Positions 19,029 to 27,361 of a stretch of DNA of 33,360 nt are shown here, one piece after another; the first letter of the stretch is position 1; each line of letters begins with the position of its first letter. The stretch is from NCBI GenBank assembly GCA_022865305.1, contig JALHSP010000040.1:88611-121970 (forward strand), written 5' to 3'. Under the pieces are notes generated by a model, which was given only the letters and a program-made list of their open reading frames with translations, ran no database searches and had not been told where the DNA came from. This stretch comes from Bacteroidales bacterium. GTDB lineage: Bacteria; Bacteroidota; Bacteroidia; Bacteroidales; VadinHA17. Both the position numbers and the translations under genes were made by a program.

Positions 19029-19044
19029 TGGCCCGGTTGTTGAA
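19029..19044 (+). promoter_or_regulatory. Candidate sigma-54 (-24/-12) promoter
   Basis: TGGCCC-N5-TTGAA matches the consensus TGGCAC-N5-TTGCA at 9 of 11 positions, with correct spacing. The deviation at the -12 dinucleotide (GA for GC) weakens it. The predicted start of transcription is near 19055, 18 nt before the ATG at 19073. The support is mainly positional: it is next to an NtrC-type gene and downstream of the dyad at 18946. Confidence 0.45.
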
Positions 19045-19072
19045 TCACTTCATCTGTATAAACCAGCAACCT

Positions 19073-19804
19073 ATGAAAACCAATATTACAATAAGTATTT
19101 TCTTTTCTGTTCTTTGCTTCGTCACAGGAAGAAATCTGATGGCACAATCACAGGTATCAGCTTATACCGATTTAGGCTGGAATAATGTATCTGATGGCCT
19201 GTTTATTAAATCAGCAGGTCTGGCACAGTATCAGTTTGGAAAGTATGAAGCCGGGGCAGGTATTCAGATTGACCTTAAAAGCAATAATAAAAATGTTTTA
19301 TCAGGATATAATTTTTATTTCTCAAGGAATTGCATGATTAAAAATTTTCCTTTAGAAATACAAAGCTTCTTTCTTTTGATACCTTTCTCAGATATTCTGC
19401 GTGAAACTAACTGGGGCTTTTTGTTAAATATTAAACTAAATCATGTTGCTATCAGCGCCGGTACGAATTTCAGAACAACTTCCTTTACTAAAAACATAGA
19501 AAGTTTATATGAGATAAATACAAAGAACAAATTTCATGAGATCTGGAATCTGATGTATTCATTCAGCTATTACTTTAAACCTCTGGATAATCCCTGGAAT
19601 ATAAGCCTGTCCTTAACTGACATCGACAATTTTGTTATAAGCCAGGAATCTAATCCTGTCATTAACTTACGCGCTTCATATGAACTAAGCTCCCGGCTGA
19701 ATTTGTTTGTTGAGTCGTGGTATAAGAGTTCCGGAGTGCTTAATTGTGCAAAAAATAATTTTGGATTTTTCTTTAGAACAGGAATAATATGGAACATCAA
19801 TTAA
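19073..19804 (+). CDS. Predicted outer-membrane beta-barrel-like protein, unknown function
   Basis: 243 residues starting with a signal peptide (MKTNITISIFFSVLCFVTG, ending near LMAQSQ). The rest is made of alternating-pattern segments ending in aromatic residues (YTDLGWNNVSDG, YQFGKYEAGAGIQIDL, GYNFYFSRNC, FFFRTGIIWNIN), as in an outer-membrane barrel of perhaps 10-12 strands. No named family recognised. I chose ATG 19073; an in-frame TTG at 19028 lies within the candidate promoter. The next gene begins 16 bp before this one ends, so the two are translationally coupled. Likely controlled by the dyad and sigma-54-like site upstream. Confidence 0.75.
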   Translation: MKTNITISIFFSVLCFVTGRNLMAQSQVSAYTDLGWNNVSDGLFIKSAGLAQYQFGKYEAGAGIQIDLKSNNKNVLSGYNFYFSRNCMIKNFPLEIQSFFLLIPFSDILRETNWGFLLNIKLNHVAISAGTNFRTTSFTKNIESLYEINTKNKFHEIWNLMYSFSYYFKPLDNPWNISLSLTDIDNFVISQESNPVINLRASYELSSRLNLFVESWYKSSGVLNCAKNNFGFFFRTGIIWNIN

Positions 19805-20640
19805 ACAGGATATTGGCTCTGTTATTGACATTGCCTCTTTCCATTTCAGCATGTAAGAAATTAGACCTCGTCGATATGATTGTATCTGACGTACCCGTAA
19901 ATCAGCGCTTTGAGCAATCTGACGAATGGAATGCCCTGCACCCTTTCCGTGAAATAGTTGTTCCTTCTGATGATTATCTCATCCTTTCCCTGGCTGATTG
20001 CCACGTAGGAGGTACAAAAAATCTGGATTTAGTTCTTGGCATAGCTAAAACCACAAAAGCCTCAGCGGTAGTGATGGCCGGTGATTTGACCAGCGGATAT
20101 TCAGAAGATTATTCTGTTTTTCAACAGCACCTTCCTAACCAGGATTCATTGCCTACTTTTCAAATAGCAGGCAACCATGACCTGTTTTTTGATGGCTGGA
20201 ATGAATTTCACTCCAGGTTTGGTTCATCTACCTATATATTCACAGTAAAAACTCCGGAAGCCAGTGATCTTTATATTTGCCTGGATACCGGAGGGGGTAC
20301 GTTAGGAAATAAGCAACTGGACTGGCTCACTAATATACTGGAGACAGAGCGTCCGGATTATAGACATTGTATCTTATTTACACACAATAATTTATTTCGT
20401 CCCAGACATGTTGAATCCACCAATCTGTTAGTTGAAGAATTGCAGGTTTTAATAGATTTATTCACCAGGCATCGCGTGGAAATGGTAATTACAGGACATG
20501 ACCATAAGCAGGATGCTTTATTGTTTGGAATAACCACTTATATTATATTGGATCCTTTAGTAGACGGAGCTGATGATCCGGGTTATTTGCAGCTATGTAT
20601 GAAAAACAGCACCCTTGAATACGAATTCATGAGTCTGTAG
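19789..20640 (+). CDS. Lipoprotein calcineurin-like metallophosphoesterase
   Basis: 283 residues. The N-terminus is a lipoprotein signal with the lipid-accepting cysteine at about C22 (LSISAC). The dimetal phosphoesterase motifs are complete: DCH (D70, H72), GD (D99), GNHD (N129, H130), H199 (LFTHNN) and GHDH (H237, H239). It should hydrolyse a phosphomonoester or phosphodiester outside the cytoplasm; the substrate is not predictable. It overlaps the outer-membrane-type gene by 16 bp, so the pair probably forms one unit, perhaps a barrel with an attached phosphatase (inference). The 129 bp between this gene and the convergent cupin gene show no clear terminator. Confidence 0.9.
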   Translation: MEHQLNRILALLLTLPLSISACKKLDLVDMIVSDVPVNQRFEQSDEWNALHPFREIVVPSDDYLILSLADCHVGGTKNLDLVLGIAKTTKASAVVMAGDLTSGYSEDYSVFQQHLPNQDSLPTFQIAGNHDLFFDGWNEFHSRFGSSTYIFTVKTPEASDLYICLDTGGGTLGNKQLDWLTNILETERPDYRHCILFTHNNLFRPRHVESTNLLVEELQVLIDLFTRHRVEMVITGHDHKQDALLFGITTYIILDPLVDGADDPGYLQLCMKNSTLEYEFMSL

Positions 20641-20769
20641 TAAAAAACCTGTTGATCATTTTTACCAGCATAATTAATGAGAACCAATAACCATCCGGTG
20701 CAAGCAATCGCTGCAATTAGAATCTTTTATAATAAATTAAGAAGATTTTCCGAAGGAGCTCAAGTAAAA

Positions 20770-21621
20770 TTAAAAAATATATTTTGACCGTACAGCCAGT
20801 ATACGGGCGTGCTCCTCTCCTTCTTTTGTAGCACTATAAAATCCAATAAGCGTGTTTGGAGCAAAATAGAAAGCATCACCAGCTTTTGCCGGATATCGCA
20901 TTTCTTTTCCGTCCAGTGTATCACCTGCTACCATATCGCCCGATCCTGTGAGTATAAAATATATCTCTTCCTCCTTTGCGTGGCGATGTGGAATGTTTGT
21001 ACCTCCAGCTGCAAAATCCATTATAAAGAGACTGTTAACCTGGATAGCAGCAGCCAGTATATCCCTTTTGCTTTCTTTAGTCCCCATCAATAGCTGAAAC
21101 AATGTTGTAGGGCCGTGTTGTCCAAGCACCTGGAATGATGCTTCATCAGTATTGGCAATCATAAGATCTGGTGTTGGTATGATTCGTGTACCGGCAGGTA
21201 TTCTGAATCCCATAATCATAACTTTCAGCGGTCGTTCACGTGGATTTGAAAGCCCGTGTGCTACACCTGCCGGCACATAAATGAAATCATTCTTTGATAC
21301 GGGCAGAGTGATTTTTTCATAATGAACGGTACCGGTTCCTTCAAGTACAAAAAGTATATGTTCCTCATTATCATATTTTACGATACTGCTGGAGCCACCT
21401 GAATCGATAGTAAGATATCCGTACCTTGAGATCCCTTTTACAATCAGGTAATCGTTATCTCCTTCTCCAAATATTGGCTGATAACGGGATGACTTACCTG
21501 ATAGATCTGTATCAATGGCATTAATGTCATTCAATGTACGTAGTAAAAATCCCCTGGGTTGCGCACTGGTACGGGGTGAAAAAATTAATAACAGGAAGAG
21601 ACAAAGTGCTAAGTATCTCAT
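20770..21621 (-). CDS. Exported bicupin protein
   Basis: 283 residues with a signal peptide (MRYLALCLFLLLIFS, ending near TSAQ). Two cupin barrels follow. The first runs from about KYDNEEHILFVLEG to FIYVPAGVAHGLSN and has few metal ligands in motif 1. The second has PHRHAKEEEIYFILTGSG, with the HxH...E metal ligands, and GDAFYFAPNTLIGFYS. Bicupins include dioxygenases, oxalate decarboxylase-like enzymes and sugar-binding or isomerising proteins; which applies here is unknown. It follows the enolase-superfamily gene by 28 bp on the same strand, so co-transcription is likely, and the two may act on the same sugar-acid-type compound (inference). Confidence 0.85.
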   Translation of the reverse strand: MRYLALCLFLLLIFSPRTSAQPRGFLLRTLNDINAIDTDLSGKSSRYQPIFGEGDNDYLIVKGISRYGYLTIDSGGSSSIVKYDNEEHILFVLEGTGTVHYEKITLPVSKNDFIYVPAGVAHGLSNPRERPLKVMIMGFRIPAGTRIIPTPDLMIANTDEASFQVLGQHGPTTLFQLLMGTKESKRDILAAAIQVNSLFIMDFAAGGTNIPHRHAKEEEIYFILTGSGDMVAGDTLDGKEMRYPAKAGDAFYFAPNTLIGFYSATKEGEEHARILAVRSKYIF

Positions 21622-21649
21622 TTTATTTCAATTTATTACAGAATTATTT

Positions 21650-23032
21650 TTATCTTTTATCGGTTGTATATCCATATTCACCTTTATCGTTAATATGCCA
21701 CCATGGGCCCATACTTGCCCAGCGTCCAATTATCTTCTTGTCGATTGCTTCCTGCCACAGGACAGGTTTGTCGAATTCCGGGGTTGGTTCAAAATATCCT
21801 GATTTGTACAGGTACTGAGGCTCTCTTAAGTATTTCTTAACTGCTTCATCATTTAACTCTACTCCCAATCCCGGTCTTTCAGGGACTTTTATATGACCAT
21901 TCTGAATTATTGGTTTTTCTATCCCTGTAATAAGATCGGACCACCATGGAATCTCAAGTGCATGATTCTCCTGGCAGATAAAGTCCTGTATTGTCGCAGC
22001 ACAATGTACCATAGCAATTGTGGCAATGGGAGAACCGGCACAATGCAACATGGTTCTTATTCCAAAATTCCTTGCGTAATCTGCAATTTTTTTTGTTTCA
22101 ATCATCCCCCCGGAAGTAAGCATATCAGGATGAATTATATCAACAGCATTTTCTTCTATAAATGGCCGGAATCCTTCAAATCCAAAAATATCCTCAAATC
22201 CCAGAGTGGGTGTCGGGGATCCTGCTGTAATTGCCTTGTTGATGTTTACCGAATTAAACTGTGAGAAATGAACCACATCTTCAATATATGCCAGGCCGTA
22301 TTTTGACTGTGCCATGAACTCTCCAAGCCTGATCCCGGTCTGGATATTCATTGGCCCGAAATGGTCAGCTCCAAGAGATACTTTATAACCTATGACATCT
22401 CTGATCCTCTCAACATAGGTGCCCCATATTTCAAGGCCCTTTTCTGTAGGATAACTACCCGATTGCGCACCTTCAATTCCATCAAGATACCATGGACGCA
22501 AATCCATTTTATAATGCTTATACCCCTGTTTGAGACGTACTTCCATAAACCGTGCGAAAGCCTCTTTATCCTCAGAACCAAATGTATCTGCATAAACAGG
22601 TATCTGATCTCTCAGCTTGTTGCCAAGCAGTTTGTAGCAGGGCCATCCCATTACCTTTCCGGCAATATCCATTAATGCAATATCAACTGCACTGTAACCG
22701 CCTCCGTATCTTCCATGACCGGTAAACGATCTTATTGAATGCAGTATACTCTCAATGTCAAGGGGATCCTTCCCTATCAGATAAGGTTTGAGCATAAGCG
22801 CCTGCCCCAGGAATCCTGCATCTCTTACTTCTCCAAGTCCGTAAACATCCTGATTGGTATAGATTTTAATAATCGGATAATCATAATTGGATGCAACGGT
22901 ACAACCCCGGATATCAGTGATCCTCAGGTTGGCAGGACGTGATAAGGATTTAAAGGGACTAAATGCAAGACCTCCAAGTACGAGTCCTGAATATCCCATT
23001 GCTGAGTTTTTAATAAATGATCTGCGATCCAT
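21650..23032 (-). CDS. Enolase-superfamily (mandelate racemase/muconate lactonizing type) protein with twin-arginine-type signal
   Basis: 460 residues. The N-terminus MDRRSFIKNSAMGYSG fits a twin-arginine signal (RRSFIK). An enolase-fold capping domain and a TIM barrel follow. Expected magnesium ligands are D223 (LGADHF), E251 (AYIEDV) and E280 (LGFEDI). A general-base histidine is at H330 (TMLHCAG), and a K175-x-D177 motif stands where mandelate racemase has KxK. This suggests proton abstraction next to a carboxylate, as in sugar-acid dehydratases or epimerases. Export is unusual for this superfamily. The tail (about 390-460) is longer than usual. Divergent from an aldo/keto reductase; an inverted repeat lies between them. 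Confidence 0.88.
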   Translation of the reverse strand: MDRRSFIKNSAMGYSGLVLGGLAFSPFKSLSRPANLRITDIRGCTVASNYDYPIIKIYTNQDVYGLGEVRDAGFLGQALMLKPYLIGKDPLDIESILHSIRSFTGHGRYGGGYSAVDIALMDIAGKVMGWPCYKLLGNKLRDQIPVYADTFGSEDKEAFARFMEVRLKQGYKHYKMDLRPWYLDGIEGAQSGSYPTEKGLEIWGTYVERIRDVIGYKVSLGADHFGPMNIQTGIRLGEFMAQSKYGLAYIEDVVHFSQFNSVNINKAITAGSPTPTLGFEDIFGFEGFRPFIEENAVDIIHPDMLTSGGMIETKKIADYARNFGIRTMLHCAGSPIATIAMVHCAATIQDFICQENHALEIPWWSDLITGIEKPIIQNGHIKVPERPGLGVELNDEAVKKYLREPQYLYKSGYFEPTPEFDKPVLWQEAIDKKIIGRWASMGPWWHINDKGEYGYTTDKR

Positions 23033-23163
23033 ATTTTAATGATTTTAAGATGATATTTGAAAAACCAACTGTTCCTCAAGGCTTACAAAAAAAATTTATC
23101 AAAATCTACAAATAAAAACAATAAAACCAATGTAAAAATGTAATTAATTTGTTATTTTAAAAA

Positions 23164-23192
23164 CACATAATTATATAAAGTAACTTTATGTG
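23164..23192. promoter_or_regulatory. Inverted repeat between divergent enolase-superfamily and aldo/keto reductase genes
   Basis: CACATAA (23164-23170) pairs with TTATGTG (23186-23192), with an internal near-palindrome AAAGTAACTTT ending at 23187. It is about 67 bp before the reductase start and 131 bp before the enolase-superfamily start, in a very AT-rich 226-bp gap. It could be an operator serving both directions. AT-rich sequence makes chance palindromes common, so the call is weak. Confidence 0.35.
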
Positions 23193-23258
23193 AGCCGTTC
23201 AAAAAAACAAAGGTTTTCCCGGATTCTTCATCTTCAGGATTAACGAAAATATCATATC

Positions 23259-24461
23259 ATGAATAAAAAAGACAGAAAAAAAGAAATTGGACGAAGAGAC
23301 TTCCTTAAACTTGGTTCATTGGCAGCAATATCAGTCTCTTTCACAAACAGCCTTGAAAAACCATTCCTGCAGGATAAAACAAAGCAGAAACCTGCAGCAA
23401 TTAATCCTGAATGGCGGAATAAACAGGATGGAATGGTCTACCGTCAGCTGGGAAAAACCGGTCTCATGGTCTCAGAACTGGTTTTCGGTAGTGAGAGAAT
23501 TACTTCAGATAATATCAGGCCTATCGAGGTTGCAATTGAAAGAGGTATTAACTATTTTGATACAGCACCTCAATATGGTAAAGGGGCCTCTGAAACAGCC
23601 ATTGGGAAAGCGCTGAACACTCCTTCAAAGAGAGAAAAGGTCTTCCTTGCCACAAAAATAAGTCCATACCCATCCCTGAGAAACAGGCTTTATCGTGAGA
23701 TATTCGACACCCTGCCATCAGCAAAAAAGGAGTCCATTCAAAAGAGAGCACTTGAAATGCGAAAGGAGAGCGGTATAGAGAAGCCGGGGTATTTCCTGGT
23801 CTACTGGCCCGGACATCCGCGTCAGCTCGACGGAGTCTTCCTCAGCGATGCAATGATGGAGGAGTATGGTGAAAAAGTGGAAGGTAATCCCGAATTTAAG
23901 AAGCTTATTATAAGCTCTGTTGAAGAGTCTTTAAAAAGAGTTGGCACTGATTATTTCGACATTCTTCATTGTCCTCATGCTGCAACAAGTCCAAGCGAGA
24001 TAAATAATCCATTTATTGCTGAAGCTGTTAATGAGCTGAAAAAACAGGGTAAGGTGAGATTTCTCGGATTTTCAACTCATCACAACATGGCAGCACTTTT
24101 AAATACAGCTATCGAAGCACGTCACGTTGATGTCGTAATGCTGGCATACAATGTTGTGAATTATGGATTTATGGACCATGTGATAAAAAAAGCCAAAGAG
24201 AATAATGTAGGAATAATTGCAATGAAGGCTGCAATGGCAGTCTTTACTCCTTATCCTCCTGAACAGGTTCCTGTCCCGGAATGGAGGATCCAGAAACTAA
24301 ACCAAATCATCCCGGGAGAGATGAAACTACCTGTCAAAGCTTATTTATGGGCTCTGCAAAATCCTGATCTGTCTGCTGTTGTCTCCGGAATGACAAATGA
24401 AGAGATGTTACTTGAGAACCTCTCAGTAGTCGGCAAGAAAATTGAGCTGCAGCAAGCCTGA
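23259..24461 (+). CDS. Aldo/keto reductase with twin-arginine-type signal (second)
   Basis: 400 residues. The N-terminus contains GRRDFLKLGSLAAISVSF, a twin-arginine signal pattern. The AKR catalytic tetrad is D101 and Y106 (YFDTAPQY), K133 (ATKIS) and H237 (ILHCPH). The stretch between K133 and H237 is about 70 residues longer than in the first reductase of this window, an insertion with charged helical character (SAKKESIQKRALEMRKE), possibly a substrate-selecting lid. The C-terminal NPDLSAVVSGMTNEEML is usual for the family. As with the first copy, an exported NADPH-type enzyme is puzzling. It converges on the GH2 lipoprotein gene with a 9-bp gap. Confidence 0.88.
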   Translation: MNKKDRKKEIGRRDFLKLGSLAAISVSFTNSLEKPFLQDKTKQKPAAINPEWRNKQDGMVYRQLGKTGLMVSELVFGSERITSDNIRPIEVAIERGINYFDTAPQYGKGASETAIGKALNTPSKREKVFLATKISPYPSLRNRLYREIFDTLPSAKKESIQKRALEMRKESGIEKPGYFLVYWPGHPRQLDGVFLSDAMMEEYGEKVEGNPEFKKLIISSVEESLKRVGTDYFDILHCPHAATSPSEINNPFIAEAVNELKKQGKVRFLGFSTHHNMAALLNTAIEARHVDVVMLAYNVVNYGFMDHVIKKAKENNVGIIAMKAAMAVFTPYPPEQVPVPEWRIQKLNQIIPGEMKLPVKAYLWALQNPDLSAVVSGMTNEEMLLENLSVVGKKIELQQA

Positions 24462-24470
24462 AACCGTTTC

Positions 24471-27311
24471 TTAGTTTTTCATAAGATCTTCAATCATATC
24501 CTTGTCAACCTCAGTCTGAGGGTTGAATGATCCGCTATTCATATACTGAAAAATAGAAATTAGAAGTTGTTCAGATACTGGTCTCTCTTCAATCTTATCT
24601 TTTAGGTCAATACTGCAAACCAGAAGCTTTCCATTAATTGCTTTTGCTTCAAACGCCAGAGCCAGTCTTCTGTTCTCAAACCAAGTATCTATTGGCTGAA
24701 TAAGCGGTTTCAGACTAGCAGGGAAACCATCAAGTATCATTGCCTGTGAATGTGTAACCGGGTCCCACCACTGCCAGTTGCTATGATATTCCGTCGGAAA
24801 ATCATCAAATAGAGGATGTTCGGGATCGCATAGAATACCAAGTGTATGAGGCGGCTGATTATTTGTCCATGATGTATTCCAGAAAATGCTCGAAAAACCT
24901 ATTGCTACCTGTGCTCCTTTATCTTTGCCTACATTACCATAAGTCAGCAGTAATACAGATCCGCCATCTTTCAGTGTCTCCTCTGTTTTCTTATCAAATT
25001 TATCGGTAACAAGTACCTTGCCCGGATCAACCTTGCCTGTGTCGGGATAAACCCAGAAATCCCAGCGGTTAATAAAAGGTGTACCTGCAATCGAGACTTC
25101 AAATGTTAGTTTCTGAGCAGTTGAAATCCCTGCAATATCCATCGCGAACAATCCAACAGGCACTCCATTCCCGATCTTTATTTCATCCATCGTCATTGTT
25201 TCCTTGCGAATAATCTGTCCACCGGGATCTGTAACCTGACATTCTATTTCAGCATTCCTGATCGGTTCTGCCCCGAAATGTGCTATCTCAACTCTTGCTT
25301 CGAATGTTTCACCATTTTTGTAAATCAGCTTCTGCATCCTGGCAAGTGGTACTGTTTCATTGCAGAACATTTTGAATTCATCAGGTGTAACATATCCCTT
25401 CGATTCAAAGAACGGGTTAAGAATTCCCACAAGGGCAGTACCCTGTCCGGGAAAATCATGAAGTTGCAGGAGTTCAAATCCACCAAAATCCGGTGTTCGC
25501 AGAGCTGCTTCAATATCGGCTTTATAGCATAAAACCTGCAGCTTTCCTGAAGCCATCAGGAAAGCCTCTGCCTGATCCCCCATATTATTGTCAGCAAGTG
25601 TTTCCTGGAATATTTCAAAATTTGTCGCCTGTAAAACTCCGGTATATTTTGCTATCTCTTTAAAATCAGGATAAACACACCACTGGCCAATCTCATGACC
25701 AACAGTGGGCACGTTGTACCTGCTTACAAAATCATGGTAATTGAACATCGTCTGGGGAGGGCCGGCATTGATTATACTCTTCAGTCCTTCTCCCCAATGT
25801 TGAATTCTGGGTTCCGACGTGACGTTATATTCATTTTCAGGAATGATCGGCCAGCCTCCGCCGGAGGTATAAACTCTCCGATTATCTATTGATTTCCAAT
25901 ATAATATAAGCTTACCCAGATATTCTTCCCGGTTTCTTCCCCCGGGTTCATTTCCGGATGCAAGCATACAGAACGACGGATGATTCCCATACTCTTTAAT
26001 AATTCTGTCACCCTCATCATAAATGAACTTATCTGCAGGACCGCCATCCCCGATGGAACTTCCCTGGTTTGGCCATGAGCTGCATTCAACATAAAAATAG
26101 ATCCCAAGTCTGTCCGCGGCTATAAAGGCAGCTTCAGGAGGACACCATGAATGAAACCTTACATGATTCAAACCATAGTCTTTACAGGTCTGTAATAGTT
26201 TTCCCCACGATTTTACATCTGCTGGCGGATAACCTTTAAGAGGAAAAATGCAACATTCAGTGGTCCCTCTCAGAAATACAGGTTGTCCATTGACTGCAAA
26301 ACGGGTTCCATTGGTTTTGAACTCACGCATTCCAAAATCAACAGATTTATAATCAGATGCATTTTTATCTGAACTGAGCAAGGTAACCGATAGTTTATAC
26401 AGGGAAGGCGTGAATTCACTCCATAATTGTGGTTTCCTGATTTTATACTCCAACACTACCTGTTGCTCATCGGAATCTGTAACAATTGCTACATTTTTTA
26501 CCGGTAATTTCTGATTATGTTCTGTATTAAAACTTTGGGCCCGGATTTTCAATTTTCCCTTAAAATCTATATTCCCAGGATTTTTAACACTTATAATAAC
26601 TTTTGCACTTTTTTTCTGAATATCCGGGAAGACCCTTATATCGTTAATAAATACTCCTGATGTCGCAAGGAGAGTTATATTTCCGGTAATTCCGTTCCAG
26701 TTCGACTGTGTATGGTCGCTGATGCTGTGGGAGTTAACACCAATTGGAATAATGACTCTGTTATCAATACGGATGCTTATCAGGTTATTTCCATTGACGA
26801 GCAGATCAGTTATGTCGTACTCATGCGGTGTTGCAAGGCTGTTCCTGGTACCTGCTTTATTTCCATTAACATATACCGTTGATTCCCAATGACATCTCTC
26901 TAGAAAAAGAACAACTCTTTTGCCTGTCCATCCGTCGGGTAGTTCAACTTCTTTCTGGTACCATGCCGGCCCTTTATAGTATTTCACAGGCTTAAGCCAG
27001 AAAGGAATTTTGATGTTTCCAGTCTGACGGTATTTTTCATATTTCTTTTCAGTGAAATAAGACCTGTCATTAATGTCACCCGTCCAGTCAGTATTGACCG
27101 TAACCTCATACCCTTTGCCATTCTCTGCCATTGATCCCGGCAGCCTGACGCTCTCTTCAAATGTATTCAGGTACCATTTGTTATCAATCCCCTGATCGAG
27201 AGAATCGATTTTGAATTGCCAGTCGCCTGCAAGAGACAGTTTCCCGGTAAACTCATTTTGCTTTATACTGCAACCAGCCAGCAAAAGTATTAACCATATT
27301 ATATTTTTCAT
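24471..27311 (-). CDS. Glycoside hydrolase family 2 lipoprotein, large
   Basis: 946 residues with a lipoprotein signal (C14 in LLAGCS). A GH2 sugar-binding jelly-roll domain (about 25-220), an immunoglobulin-like domain (about 225-330) and a TIM barrel (about 335-620) follow. The acid/base is E455 in ASGNEPGG, and the likely nucleophile is E540 in TVGHEIGQW. The C-terminal region (about 660-946) has GGSVLLLTYGN and looks like a Rossmann/GATase-like module plus sandwich domains. The catalytic surroundings differ from typical beta-galactosidases and from the other GH2 in this operon, so the substrate probably differs too; I cannot name it. Last gene of a three-gene minus-strand operon, 50 bp after the DUF5107 gene. 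Confidence 0.88.
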   Translation of the reverse strand: MKNIIWLILLLAGCSIKQNEFTGKLSLAGDWQFKIDSLDQGIDNKWYLNTFEESVRLPGSMAENGKGYEVTVNTDWTGDINDRSYFTEKKYEKYRQTGNIKIPFWLKPVKYYKGPAWYQKEVELPDGWTGKRVVLFLERCHWESTVYVNGNKAGTRNSLATPHEYDITDLLVNGNNLISIRIDNRVIIPIGVNSHSISDHTQSNWNGITGNITLLATSGVFINDIRVFPDIQKKSAKVIISVKNPGNIDFKGKLKIRAQSFNTEHNQKLPVKNVAIVTDSDEQQVVLEYKIRKPQLWSEFTPSLYKLSVTLLSSDKNASDYKSVDFGMREFKTNGTRFAVNGQPVFLRGTTECCIFPLKGYPPADVKSWGKLLQTCKDYGLNHVRFHSWCPPEAAFIAADRLGIYFYVECSSWPNQGSSIGDGGPADKFIYDEGDRIIKEYGNHPSFCMLASGNEPGGRNREEYLGKLILYWKSIDNRRVYTSGGGWPIIPENEYNVTSEPRIQHWGEGLKSIINAGPPQTMFNYHDFVSRYNVPTVGHEIGQWCVYPDFKEIAKYTGVLQATNFEIFQETLADNNMGDQAEAFLMASGKLQVLCYKADIEAALRTPDFGGFELLQLHDFPGQGTALVGILNPFFESKGYVTPDEFKMFCNETVPLARMQKLIYKNGETFEARVEIAHFGAEPIRNAEIECQVTDPGGQIIRKETMTMDEIKIGNGVPVGLFAMDIAGISTAQKLTFEVSIAGTPFINRWDFWVYPDTGKVDPGKVLVTDKFDKKTEETLKDGGSVLLLTYGNVGKDKGAQVAIGFSSIFWNTSWTNNQPPHTLGILCDPEHPLFDDFPTEYHSNWQWWDPVTHSQAMILDGFPASLKPLIQPIDTWFENRRLALAFEAKAINGKLLVCSIDLKDKIEERPVSEQLLISIFQYMNSGSFNPQTEVDKDMIEDLMKN

Positions 27312-27361
27312 GAGAAGATATTTTATGGTTCAATAAAAACCAAGGTAGTAAATTACAGACT

